A stretch of DNA of 64,000 nucleotides, taken from contig JAIUOA010000004.1 of NCBI GenBank assembly GCA_020161295.1, forward strand, positions 124,001-188,000, in the 5' to 3' direction. Source of the stretch: Bacillota bacterium (GTDB lineage: Bacteria; Bacillota; Clostridia; Peptostreptococcales; Acidaminobacteraceae). Below, piece after piece: positions 42,411 to 50,322 of this stretch (position 1 is its first letter; the number at the start of each line of letters is the position of its first letter). Position numbers and translations under genes: made by a program. The notes under the pieces were generated by a model. The model worked only from the letters and a program-made list of their open reading frames with translations, had not been told where the DNA came from and made no database searches.

Positions 42411-43415
42411 ATGTCAAATTTAAAGAGAACGACAGCATTACTCATCGTTATGCTGATGATCATCCTTACAGGTTGCACACCTAAGACGGATGACGGAACT
42501 ACTACAGAAGGTGCAAAAGTGGATAAAACAAACGCGGTTGCAGTCATCGGCGAAGATGTCGTTGCTGTGGACACTTTTAATATTTACTATGCGATGTATG
42601 AAAATGCTTATAAACAATACTATGGCGAAGATATCCTTGGCCAAGAGTTTGAAGGCGTTAAATTTGCAGATGTTCTCAGAGAAGACATTCTCGAAATGCT
42701 CGTGCAGGATTCACTCGTAAAAACACATGTATTGTCAACGGGTTTTACCATTCAGGACGATGTGTTCGATGCAAAATATGCTGAGCTTAACACCATGCTT
42801 GCAGAAGATGCTGAAACAAAAGCGATGTACGATGAAATCGGCGTGACAGAAGACTTCTTAAAGCTTCAAGTAAAAGGCAGCATTTTAATGGAAGAGTTTG
42901 CAAGACTCATCAATGAATCGATTGAAAAAGAAACAGCGAGACTCGAAGAGCTTTATGCGAGTGAGCGCGTTCAAGTGAGTGCAAGACATATCTTAGTTGA
43001 AGATGAAGCCACTGCAGCAGAAGTAAAAGCGAAGCTCGATGCAGGTGAAGATTTCTCAGCGTTAGCGACGCAATACTCAAAAGACACTGGCTCTGTTAGC
43101 ACAGGTGGTGACTTGGGCTATTTCGCTAGGGGCGTCATGGTTGCTGAATTTGAAGAATCGGCATTTACTTTACCTGTAGGCGCGATCAGTGATCCCGTTC
43201 AATCCTCATTTGGTTTCCACATCATTAAGGTTGAAGACGCATTAACGGTTAATCAGTTGATTGAGAAAGGTGAAGAAGAAGCGGTTATCAATGATTTCAA
43301 GCAACAAATCAAAGATGGCTTATATAATGAGTTTTACACTGCAAAAGTAGAAGAGCTCAAAGCGGCTGCGACGATTGAAACCTTCATCGAAAAAGTGACA
43401 CCTAAAGAAGAATAA
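42411..43415 (+). CDS. prsA: Foldase lipoprotein PrsA (PpiC-type peptidyl-prolyl isomerase)
   Basis: A 334-residue lipoprotein. The signal peptide ends in IILTGC. A SurA-like N-terminal helical region precedes the parvulin domain at about 178-270: SARHILVEDEATAAEVK, FSALATQYSKD, GGDLGYF and FGFHIIKVED. It assists folding of exported proteins. The ATG at 42411 has GAGGAGAG upstream; the in-frame ATG at 42390 does not. It lies between mfd and the flippase gene, where many clostridia carry a prsA homologue. Confidence 0.93.
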   Translation: MSNLKRTTALLIVMLMIILTGCTPKTDDGTTTEGAKVDKTNAVAVIGEDVVAVDTFNIYYAMYENAYKQYYGEDILGQEFEGVKFADVLREDILEMLVQDSLVKTHVLSTGFTIQDDVFDAKYAELNTMLAEDAETKAMYDEIGVTEDFLKLQVKGSILMEEFARLINESIEKETARLEELYASERVQVSARHILVEDEATAAEVKAKLDAGEDFSALATQYSKDTGSVSTGGDLGYFARGVMVAEFEESAFTLPVGAISDPVQSSFGFHIIKVEDALTVNQLIEKGEEEAVINDFKQQIKDGLYNEFYTAKVEELKAAATIETFIEKVTPKEE

Positions 43416-43436
43416 ATCGCATAAACCATACCAAAT

Positions 43437-43463
43437 AGAGGTCAGTCTTGTGCTGGCCTCTTT
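43437..43463 (+). terminator. Weak hairpin between prsA and the flippase gene
   Basis: AGAGGTCAG (43437-43445) pairs with CTGGCCTCT (43453-43461) with one G-U; only three Ts follow, so it may only attenuate. Confidence 0.5.
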
Positions 43464-43478
43464 ACAATAGGAGTAATC

Positions 43479-45095
43479 ATGTCGAATAAAACGGAACACA
43501 ATGCCTCGGATTCGTTTATCAAAGGCGCATTTATCTTAGGCATTTCTGGTGTGTTTATAAAAATTTTGGGTGCATTCTTCAGAATACCTTTAGCCGATTT
43601 ATTAGGGCCGGAAGCCATGAGCTATTACTCGAGCGCTTATCCGATTTATAATTTTTTTGTGGTATTGGCTACTGCGGGATTGCCTACAGCACTTGGTAAG
43701 ATCATCTCCGAGCAAAGGGCGATCGGTGACTATCGCAACCTAGACCGTACATTCAAATCGGGAATGTTGTTAATGGGAACGGTGGGTTTACTGGGAACAC
43801 TGATGATGTTCTTCGGTGCGCAGTGGATTGTGGAAGCGATTCACAACCCAAACGCACTTCTTGCGTTTAAAGCACTTGCGCCGGCCATCGTCATCGTCTC
43901 GATTATGGCAGTGTTTAGAGGTTTTTTCCAAGGTTTTCAGGAGATGAAAGCCTTTGCCTCCTCTCAAATATTTGAACAGCTTGCCCGTGTGGTATTCGGA
44001 CTTGGCCTCGCGGTCATTTTACTTAAAAAAAGTGAAGAGATGGCAGCAGCTGGAGCGACAGTGGGCGCCACTATCGGGGCTACGGTCGGTCTTACGGTCA
44101 TTTACTTCCTATATAAACGCTTTAGAGCACAGCAAAAATCAAATTTTGCAAGCAAAATGAAGAGTGATTTGATTCCAAAGCGCGTCATGATCAAGCGCAT
44201 CATAAAAATCGCCATTCCCATCACGCTTGGAGCGGCAGTGATGCCTTTGATGAGTACCATAGATGTCATGTTGGTCATGAACCGTTTAGCGGATATCGGC
44301 ATGGGCGAGGAAGCAAATGATCTTTATGGGATGCTAAGTGGTTATGCTGCGACCTTGGTCAATCTACCTCAAGTCATTACCTCTGGTATTCAAATCAGTA
44401 TCGTCCCTGCAGTGGCATCGCTTTATGTCAGCAGAAAACATCAAGCGCTTGAATCTACCATTCAAAATGGCATTCGAATGACCTTGATGATCAGTTTACC
44501 TGCAACTGCTGGGCTCGTCCTCTTATCACAACCGATTATGGAGCTGCTCTATCCGAGTCAAGCGCAGTATGCGGCCACCACGGGTAGCATTTTATCGGTA
44601 CTTGGTTTTGGCGTTATTTTCCTCGGTATGTTCCAAGTTACCACGGGAGTTTTACAGGGACTTAACATGCAAAATCGACCTGCCATCAACTTGATGATCG
44701 GTGCAGTCGTAAAAACCATCCTTACCTATGTGCTAGTGGGTATACCTAGCATAAATATCCACGGTGCTGCCTACTCAACCCTAGCCGCCTACGGCATCGC
44801 CACCTTTTTAAACTTGATCACATTGGTTAAACGGGCGGACGTTCAGTTCGACGTTAAAACCGTTTTATTAAAACCGTTAACGGCAGTTATGGCCATGAGC
44901 GTGGCGGTACTTGCGACCTATCATGGAAGCTTGATGATCATTTCACCTAAACTGGCCACAGTCATAGCCGTTCTTTCAGGGATCATCGTCTATGCCGTTA
45001 TGCTAATCGTCACTAAGACCATTACCGATCAAGACCTGGACATTATGCCAGGTGGTCGTCGTATAAAGGGCATCGTATCGAAATTTACTAAATAG
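43479..45095 (+). CDS. MATE/MVF-superfamily lipid flippase (MurJ/SpoVB/YabM-like)
   Basis: A 538-residue protein with about 14 membrane helices. The N-terminal FIKGAFILGISGVFIKILGAFFRIPLADLLGPEAM segment is typical of polysaccharide-export/MurJ-like proteins of Firmicutes. Its place between mfd and mazG matches Bacillus yabM. The role is probably flipping lipid II or another undecaprenyl-linked precursor. AGGAG precedes the ATG. In sporeformers a paralogue SpoVB acts in cortex synthesis; sequence alone does not decide here. Confidence 0.87.
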   Translation: MSNKTEHNASDSFIKGAFILGISGVFIKILGAFFRIPLADLLGPEAMSYYSSAYPIYNFFVVLATAGLPTALGKIISEQRAIGDYRNLDRTFKSGMLLMGTVGLLGTLMMFFGAQWIVEAIHNPNALLAFKALAPAIVIVSIMAVFRGFFQGFQEMKAFASSQIFEQLARVVFGLGLAVILLKKSEEMAAAGATVGATIGATVGLTVIYFLYKRFRAQQKSNFASKMKSDLIPKRVMIKRIIKIAIPITLGAAVMPLMSTIDVMLVMNRLADIGMGEEANDLYGMLSGYAATLVNLPQVITSGIQISIVPAVASLYVSRKHQALESTIQNGIRMTLMISLPATAGLVLLSQPIMELLYPSQAQYAATTGSILSVLGFGVIFLGMFQVTTGVLQGLNMQNRPAINLMIGAVVKTILTYVLVGIPSINIHGAAYSTLAAYGIATFLNLITLVKRADVQFDVKTVLLKPLTAVMAMSVAVLATYHGSLMIISPKLATVIAVLSGIIVYAVMLIVTKTITDQDLDIMPGGRRIKGIVSKFTK

Positions 45096-45116
45096 AGGAT
45101 AGAGAAAGGATTCGAC

Positions 45117-46577
45117 ATGAAAGAGATCACATTAGTGGGCATGGGACCAGGAGGGTCATCCTATTTGACCATGGAAGCCTATGAATTGTTAACACAGTCG
45201 GCACATGTTTTTTTAAGGACAGATCGTCATCCGGTCGTTTCTTTTCTCGTGGCACAAGGGATGAACTATACTTCTTTCGATTCCTACTATGAGCAATACG
45301 CGTCGTTTGATGAAGTCTATGAGGCTATTTCTGAGGAACTTTTAAAGATCGCTGAAACACAGCCTGTAATCTATGCTGTGCCTGGAAACCCATTCGTCGC
45401 AGAAAAATCGGTATCGCTTATCCTTGAAAGAACCAAAGGGCCTGTTAAAGTTGTCCATGGTGCAAGCTTTATCGATGCCATCGTTACGACGCTGAGGTAT
45501 GATCCTGTGGCGGGGTTCGTCATCGCGGACGCATTAAATGTAGAAAACGAGCGATTTATGGCTGAAAAAGACCACTTGTTTATCCAGGTTTATGACCAGA
45601 TGACAGCGTCCGCTTTAAAGCTCCAATTGATGGAGGTTTGGCCAGACGATCACGAAGTAACGGTTGTTAAGGGGGCTGGCATTCCCGGTGTTGAGCAAGT
45701 GGTCAAGGTCACTTTATCTGAAATGGACCATGACGTAGACCTTTTTAACCACCTTACAAGCGTCTTTGTCCCAGGGGGTAAAGGACTTTTACATGATATT
45801 CATGAACTCGTATCCATTATGAGAACCCTTCGTTCTGAAGAAGGATGTCCGTGGGATCGTGAGCAAACGCATCAGTCACTTACGCCATACCTGATCGAGG
45901 AAGCCTATGAAGTTAAAGATGCAGTGGATCGTGGGGACGATGAAAGCTTGGTGGACGAACTAGGGGATGTCCTGTTGCAGGTGGTGTTTCATGCCACGAT
46001 CGCCGATGAAGATGGCTATTTCTCGCTCAGCGATATCGTTAAAGCCGTGTGTGAGAAGATGATTAGAAGGCATCCACACGTATTTGGCGATGTCTCGGTA
46101 AACAATTCGGATGAGGTTCTGGTCAATTGGCAGGCGATTAAAGACAATGAAAAGGAAAACAAGTCTGTCACTGAGCGAATGACATCCGTGACTAAAGGGC
46201 TACCGGGGCTTATCCGTGCTCAAAAAGTCCAAAAGAAAGTCGCAGATGTCGGATTTGATTGGCGCGATGCGTCTCACGCCTTCGATAAAATTGAAGAAGA
46301 GGTCAGCGAACTCCGAGAAGCACTTAATAGGGGAGACCGTGCCCATATAGAAGAAGAGCTAGGGGACCTTTTACTGATCCTATCAAATGTTGCACGTTTG
46401 GCAGGCATTGATGCGGAACAAGCATTATTTGATGGCATTGAAAAATTCATAAATCGATTTGCTTTTGTGGAGTCTGAATTGGAAAAAGAAGGCAAAAAGC
46501 CTGACCGCGAGTTAGTGGAACGCATGGAAGTCCTTTGGATTGAATCAAAAAAGTGGGACAAAACACAAAAAAAATAA
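45117..46577 (+). CDS. mazG: MazG with N-terminal tetrapyrrole methylase domain (YabN-like)
   Basis: A 486-residue fusion. Residues 1 to about 215 form an SAM-dependent tetrapyrrole methylase-like domain (VGMGPGGSSYLT, VYAVPGNPF-like YAVPGNPFVAEKS). The rest is a tandem MazG NTP pyrophosphohydrolase: TLRSEEGCPWDREQTHQSL, EEAYEVKDAV, VDELGDVLLQVVFHA, then a second EEEVSELREAL and EELGDLLLILSNVARL. It clears non-canonical nucleotides. The same fusion and place as Bacillus YabN. Confidence 0.94.
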   Translation: MKEITLVGMGPGGSSYLTMEAYELLTQSAHVFLRTDRHPVVSFLVAQGMNYTSFDSYYEQYASFDEVYEAISEELLKIAETQPVIYAVPGNPFVAEKSVSLILERTKGPVKVVHGASFIDAIVTTLRYDPVAGFVIADALNVENERFMAEKDHLFIQVYDQMTASALKLQLMEVWPDDHEVTVVKGAGIPGVEQVVKVTLSEMDHDVDLFNHLTSVFVPGGKGLLHDIHELVSIMRTLRSEEGCPWDREQTHQSLTPYLIEEAYEVKDAVDRGDDESLVDELGDVLLQVVFHATIADEDGYFSLSDIVKAVCEKMIRRHPHVFGDVSVNNSDEVLVNWQAIKDNEKENKSVTERMTSVTKGLPGLIRAQKVQKKVADVGFDWRDASHAFDKIEEEVSELREALNRGDRAHIEEELGDLLLILSNVARLAGIDAEQALFDGIEKFINRFAFVESELEKEGKKPDRELVERMEVLWIESKKWDKTQKK

Positions 46578-46586
46578 TGAAAAGGC

Positions 46587-46615
46587 TTGTAAAAGTTGAA
46601 ATTTCAACGTATACT
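46587..46615 (+). promoter_or_regulatory. hup promoter with palindrome filling the spacer
   Basis: TTGTAA (46587-46592), 17 bases, TATACT (46610-46615). The spacer contains the perfect 14-base palindrome GTTGAAATTTCAAC (46595-46608). A protein bound there would exclude RNA polymerase. Confidence 0.68.
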
Positions 46616-46657
46616 AGTAATAGTTAATACAACTTAATATTTTGAGGAGGTTTTACT

Positions 46658-46936
46658 GTGAATAAAGCTGAATTAGTAGCTAGCATGGCTGAAAAATCTG
46701 GTTTAACTAAGAAAGATGCTGAATTGGCATTAAATGCTTTCATGAAGAGCGTTGAAGAAGAACTTGCTAAGAGCGGTAAAGTTCAATTAGTTGGTTTCGG
46801 AACTTTCGATGTGAGAGAGAGAAAGCAAAGAACTGGTAGAAACCCAAGAAATCCAAAAGAAACAATCAATATTCCAGCATCGAAAGCTCCTGTTTTCAAA
46901 GCTGGTAAAGCGCTTAAAGAAACTGTAAACGAATAA
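46658..46936 (+). CDS. hup: HU family DNA-binding protein
   Basis: A 92-residue nucleoid protein: MNKAELVASMAEKSGLTKKDAE, VGFGTFDVRERKQRTGRNP and the IPASKAPVFKAGKALKE C-terminus. It binds and bends DNA without sequence specificity. It has its own promoter and terminator between mazG and rqcP. AGGAGG precedes the start; codon use suggests high expression. Confidence 0.97.
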   Translation: MNKAELVASMAEKSGLTKKDAELALNAFMKSVEEELAKSGKVQLVGFGTFDVRERKQRTGRNPRNPKETINIPASKAPVFKAGKALKETVNE

Positions 46937-46943
46937 TCAATAG

Positions 46944-46977
46944 ATCAGAAAAAGCAGCTTCGCTGCTTTTTCTTGAT
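46944..46977 (+). terminator. Terminator of hup
   Basis: GAAAAAGCAG (46948-46957), CTTCG loop, CTGCTTTTTC (46963-46972), extended by ATCA/TGAT outside. Confidence 0.88.
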
Positions 46978-46994
46978 TTAGTAGGAAGGTCCAT

Positions 46995-47252
46995 ATGAGA
47001 ATTGATAAGTATTTGAAAAATGCAAGACTCATTAAACGTAGAACCATCGCTAAAGAAGCCTGCGATCAAGGCCGAATCACTGTAGATGGAAAAGAAGCAA
47101 AGCCAGGCACTGAGGTGGCTATAGGAAATTTAATCGCCATCCGTTTCGGAAACAAGGTGATGACGGTTAGAATAACTGGTCTCGAAGAACACGTGACGAA
47201 GGAGAGTTCCAAACTACTCTATGAAATCGTCTCTGAGGTGGAACAAGCTTAA
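46995..47252 (+). CDS. rqcP: S4-domain RNA-binding protein RqcP
   Basis: An 85-residue S4 protein (MRIDKYLKNARLIKRRTIAKEACDQGRITVDGKEAKPG...), the size and sequence type of Bacillus YabO/RqcP. It stabilises P-site tRNA during ribosome-associated quality control with RqcH. It precedes the divIC-like gene, as in Bacillus, but without yabP and yabQ in between. AGGAAGG precedes the ATG. Confidence 0.93.
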   Translation: MRIDKYLKNARLIKRRTIAKEACDQGRITVDGKEAKPGTEVAIGNLIAIRFGNKVMTVRITGLEEHVTKESSKLLYEIVSEVEQA

Positions 47253-47263
47253 GGTGGTGCAAG

Positions 47264-47560
47264 ATGTCTAGAAAGTTCTTTAAACGTAACCGTTTGACGA
47301 TACTGATACTCGTATTGGTTTTAGGCTATTACACTTATAATATGATCAAAACGGATGCAAAACTGGAAGAGTACAAAGAGGTAAAAGAGTCCTTAAAAGG
47401 TGAAATTGAAACGCTCGAACGCGATATCAACCGTTTGGCTGATGAGTATGCTTACTCTCAAACACCTGAAGCGGTGGAGAAAATTGCGAGGGAAAAGCTG
47501 AAAATGGTAAAACCCAACGAAATTATCTATTTGATCAAAGGCGAACCAAAAGGGGATTAG
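47264..47560 (+). CDS. FtsB/DivIC-like septum formation initiator
   Basis: A 98-residue protein with a short cytoplasmic tail, one membrane helix (about residues 10-28), a coiled coil (about 30-68) and the conserved AREKLKMVKPNEIIYLI end. It joins the FtsL/DivIB divisome complex. It sits where divIC stands in Bacillus. It precedes the ppx-like gene by two bases. Confidence 0.9.
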   Translation: MSRKFFKRNRLTILILVLVLGYYTYNMIKTDAKLEEYKEVKESLKGEIETLERDINRLADEYAYSQTPEAVEKIAREKLKMVKPNEIIYLIKGEPKGD

Positions 47561-47562
47561 AT

Positions 47563-48507
47563 ATGAAAGTGTCTTGCATTGACATTGGCACCAACTCCAT
47601 AAGGCTAATGAATGCCATTTATGAAAATGGCGTATTTTCTGATGTTCAAAAGCATCTTAGCATGACGCGGCTCGGTAAAGGGGTAAATGAAACGCGCATG
47701 CTCGATGAAGCGCGCATGGAAGAATCGGTGCAGGTGATTTATGAGTATTGCGAAATGGCTAAGGGTTGGGGATCTGAGGAAATATTGCTCATGGCGACCA
47801 GTGCTGTTCGTGATGCATTAAATTCAGTGGCTTTTGTGAAACGCATAGCGGATCGCACGGGATTTACCATCGACGTCATTTCTGGGGATTTAGAGGCAGA
47901 AGTGGGATTTCGAGGGGTATTGCTGGGTGCGGAACAAGTGGCGATGAATCATGAAGCAATCCTCGTAGTGGACATTGGCGGAGGTTCTACAGAGCTTATC
48001 GTGGGTGACCGTTTAGGGATTCGTTATGCAGTGAGTTTAAATATCGGTGCAGTGCGTCTAACTGGTGCATATGTGTCACATGATCCCGTTCTGGACATGG
48101 AAACTGTAGCGCTTAAAAGTGCGGCGATGGATGAAATATCAAAGGTGGCAGCGATGCTCAAAGGGTATTCTTTCCAGCAGGTTATCGGGATAGGTGGCAC
48201 AGCGACCACATACGCGACGATGGTTCACGGCGTAGACCACTATTCACGGGAACGTGTTCATGGACTTACGGTGGACATGGACGCGCTTGAAGCTTTTAAT
48301 GCCTTATTGGCATCGAAAACCACAGAAGCGCGTAAAAAAATCATCGGTCTCGAAGCGAAGCGTGCGGATATCATCTATGCTGGTGGCATCATTCTCGAGT
48401 CAGTTTTAAAAGCACTGGAAAGATCGCGTTTTTCAGTGAGTGATTACGATAATTTAGAGGGCTATGCCGCGTATAAAATTGAAGAAAAAATAGGGAAAAA
48501 TCGTTGA
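47563..48507 (+). CDS. Ppx/GppA family exopolyphosphatase
   Basis: A 314-residue ASKHA-fold phosphatase. Motifs are IDIGTNSIRLM, ATSAVRDALNS, SGDLEAEVGFRGV and VVDIGGGSTELIVG with the catalytic segment. It hydrolyses polyphosphate and/or pppGpp; this short form is the Ppx-like core only. It starts two bases after the divIC-like gene and its last codons overlap the tRNA promoter. Confidence 0.92.
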   Translation: MKVSCIDIGTNSIRLMNAIYENGVFSDVQKHLSMTRLGKGVNETRMLDEARMEESVQVIYEYCEMAKGWGSEEILLMATSAVRDALNSVAFVKRIADRTGFTIDVISGDLEAEVGFRGVLLGAEQVAMNHEAILVVDIGGGSTELIVGDRLGIRYAVSLNIGAVRLTGAYVSHDPVLDMETVALKSAAMDEISKVAAMLKGYSFQQVIGIGGTATTYATMVHGVDHYSRERVHGLTVDMDALEAFNALLASKTTEARKKIIGLEAKRADIIYAGGIILESVLKALERSRFSVSDYDNLEGYAAYKIEEKIGKNR

Positions 48508-48532
48508 CAAAAGACGGATTCTCCTGTAACAT
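48504..48532 (+). promoter_or_regulatory. Promoter of the tRNA pair
   Basis: TTGACA (48504-48509), 17 bases, TAACAT (48527-48532), overlapping the stop of the ppx-like gene and 22 bases before tRNA-Asp. Confidence 0.72.
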
Positions 48533-48554
48533 ATATTTTGTTGCATCATCATGC

Positions 48555-48631
48555 GGTCCAGTAGTTCAGTTGGTTAGAACGCTAGCCTGTCACGCTAGAG
48601 GTCGAGGGTTCGAGTCCCTTCTGGATCGCCA
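48555..48631 (+). tRNA. tRNA-Asp (GTC)
   Basis: A 77-base tRNA. Acceptor GGTCCAG pairs with CTGGATC, the anticodon loop is CTGTCAC with anticodon GTC on a CTAGC/GCTAG stem, the T loop is TTCGAGT, and GCCA closes the 3' end, so CCA is encoded. Confidence 0.97.
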
Positions 48632-48637
48632 CAAAGT

Positions 48638-48713
<76 letters not shown>

Positions 48714-48736
48714 TTTATCATCTAAAACGATAAAGT

Positions 48737-48764
48737 AAACCGTCTCATTTGAGGCGGTTTTTTT
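48737..48764 (+). terminator. Terminator of the tRNA pair
   Basis: AAACCGTCTC (48737-48746) pairs with GAGGCGGTTT (48751-48760) with one G-U, followed by Ts. Confidence 0.88.
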
Positions 48765-48788
48765 CTATCCCGCTTGAAAAAGGTTGAG

Positions 48789-48829
48789 ATTGGCCGTTTG
48801 ATTCTATAAAATAAGAATATGTGGCCAAT
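48789..48829. promoter_or_regulatory. Inverted repeat upstream of tldD
   Basis: ATTGGCC (48789-48795) and GGCCAAT (48823-48829) are perfect arms, with an inner ATTCT/AGAAT pair. There is no T tract, so it is not a terminator. It lies about 105 bases upstream of tldD and may be an operator. Confidence 0.4.
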
Positions 48830-48933
48830 AACGCTACAATATTTCTACTTTTCATAAAAAATTTACATTAAAGCCTTAGAAAGGCTATGTTTCATGCGTA
48901 TGATTAAGAGAAACGCACATTTTGGAGGTGTCT

Positions 48934-50322
48934 ATGCTCAGTAAACCCGTAATAAAAGAGGTGCTCGCAGCAGCAATGTCCACCGGTGGTGACTTTGCTG
49001 AGGTATTCGTAGAAGATCGTTTCAACAATTCGATAGAAATGGTAAAGGGGAAAGTGGAGCGTTCGCTATCTGGACGTGATTTCGGAATAGGCATTCGCAT
49101 TTTCCAGGGGCATAATAGCGTTTACACCTATACGTGTGAGAAAGAACCACAGCATTTGGTTGAAGTGGCTAAAAAAGCAGCCGCCGCCTTAAGTGGTATT
49201 CCGAAGGGCATGGGTATCGACTTCGCGATGGAAAGTCGTACGCCGTCGCATCAAGTAAAAATCATGCCAGGAAGTGTATCAAAAATGCGAAAGGTCGAAC
49301 TTATGAAGCTTGGTAGCAGTGCTGCCATGTCTTATGACGCGGCCATCCAGCAAGTGGTGGTCAACTATCTCGACTATACACAAAATGTATTGATCGCCAA
49401 CACAGAAGGGCGATTCGTTGAAGATCAACGCACCAGAACCCGATACATCGTCAACGCGGTGGCTCAAGATGGCGAACGCATGCAGAATGGCAATATAGGA
49501 AAAGGATCCGGGAAAGGCTTTGAGCTTTACGATGAAATCGATGTGTCATGGATTGGAAAAGAAGCCGCAAGAATGGCGACAACCATGCTCCACGCGAAGT
49601 CATCCCCTAGTGGCAAATTCCCGGTGGTATTAGATAATAAATTCGGAGGCGTCATTTTTCATGAAGCATGTGGGCATGGCCTTGAAGCGACTTCTGTGGC
49701 TAAAGGGAACTCCGTGTTTGCAGGAAAGCTTGGCCAAAAGGTTGCCTCTGAGGTGGTTTCAGCAGTAGATGACGGTACTGTCCCAAATGAGTGGGGTTCT
49801 GCGAATTATGACGATGAAGGCACACCGACTCAGCGAAATGTCCTTATCGAAAACGGCATTTTGAAAGGTTATATGATTGACAAGCTCAATTCAATACGAA
49901 TGGAGATGGCGATTACAGGCTCTTCAAGAAGACAGTCCTATAAATATGCACCGACATCGCGTATGACCAACACCTATATTTTAAATGGCACGCATAAATT
50001 TGAGGATATGATTGCCTCCATCGAGTATGGACTCTATGCGAAATACCTTGGGGGTGGTTCGGTGAACACCACTACGGGTGAGTTCAACTTCGCCGTACAA
50101 GAAGCATATTTAATCGAAAATGGTAAAATTACAGCGCCAGTAAAGGGTGCAACGCTGATCGGTACAGGACTTGAGGTTCTCAATCAAATCGAAATGGTCA
50201 GTGATAATTTTGATTCGGGCGAAGGCATGTGTGGATCCGTAAGTGGTTCCATACCAGCTGGTCTCGGTCAGCCCGCGTTAAAAGTCAGTGAAATCACAGT
50301 CGGCGGAAGGGAGGAAGCCTAA
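48934..50322 (+). CDS. tldD: TldD-type metalloprotease subunit
   Basis: A 462-residue protein with the zinc motif HEACGH (His243 to His248) and the C-terminal MCGSVSGSIPAG-LGQP segment with the third ligand cysteine. TldD and TldE form a heterodimeric protease that cleaves unfolded peptides and matures some peptide products. The ATG at 48934 has GGAGGTG just upstream. Its stop overlaps the start of the tldE gene by one base. Confidence 0.93.
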   Translation: MLSKPVIKEVLAAAMSTGGDFAEVFVEDRFNNSIEMVKGKVERSLSGRDFGIGIRIFQGHNSVYTYTCEKEPQHLVEVAKKAAAALSGIPKGMGIDFAMESRTPSHQVKIMPGSVSKMRKVELMKLGSSAAMSYDAAIQQVVVNYLDYTQNVLIANTEGRFVEDQRTRTRYIVNAVAQDGERMQNGNIGKGSGKGFELYDEIDVSWIGKEAARMATTMLHAKSSPSGKFPVVLDNKFGGVIFHEACGHGLEATSVAKGNSVFAGKLGQKVASEVVSAVDDGTVPNEWGSANYDDEGTPTQRNVLIENGILKGYMIDKLNSIRMEMAITGSSRRQSYKYAPTSRMTNTYILNGTHKFEDMIASIEYGLYAKYLGGGSVNTTTGEFNFAVQEAYLIENGKITAPVKGATLIGTGLEVLNQIEMVSDNFDSGEGMCGSVSGSIPAGLGQPALKVSEITVGGREEA

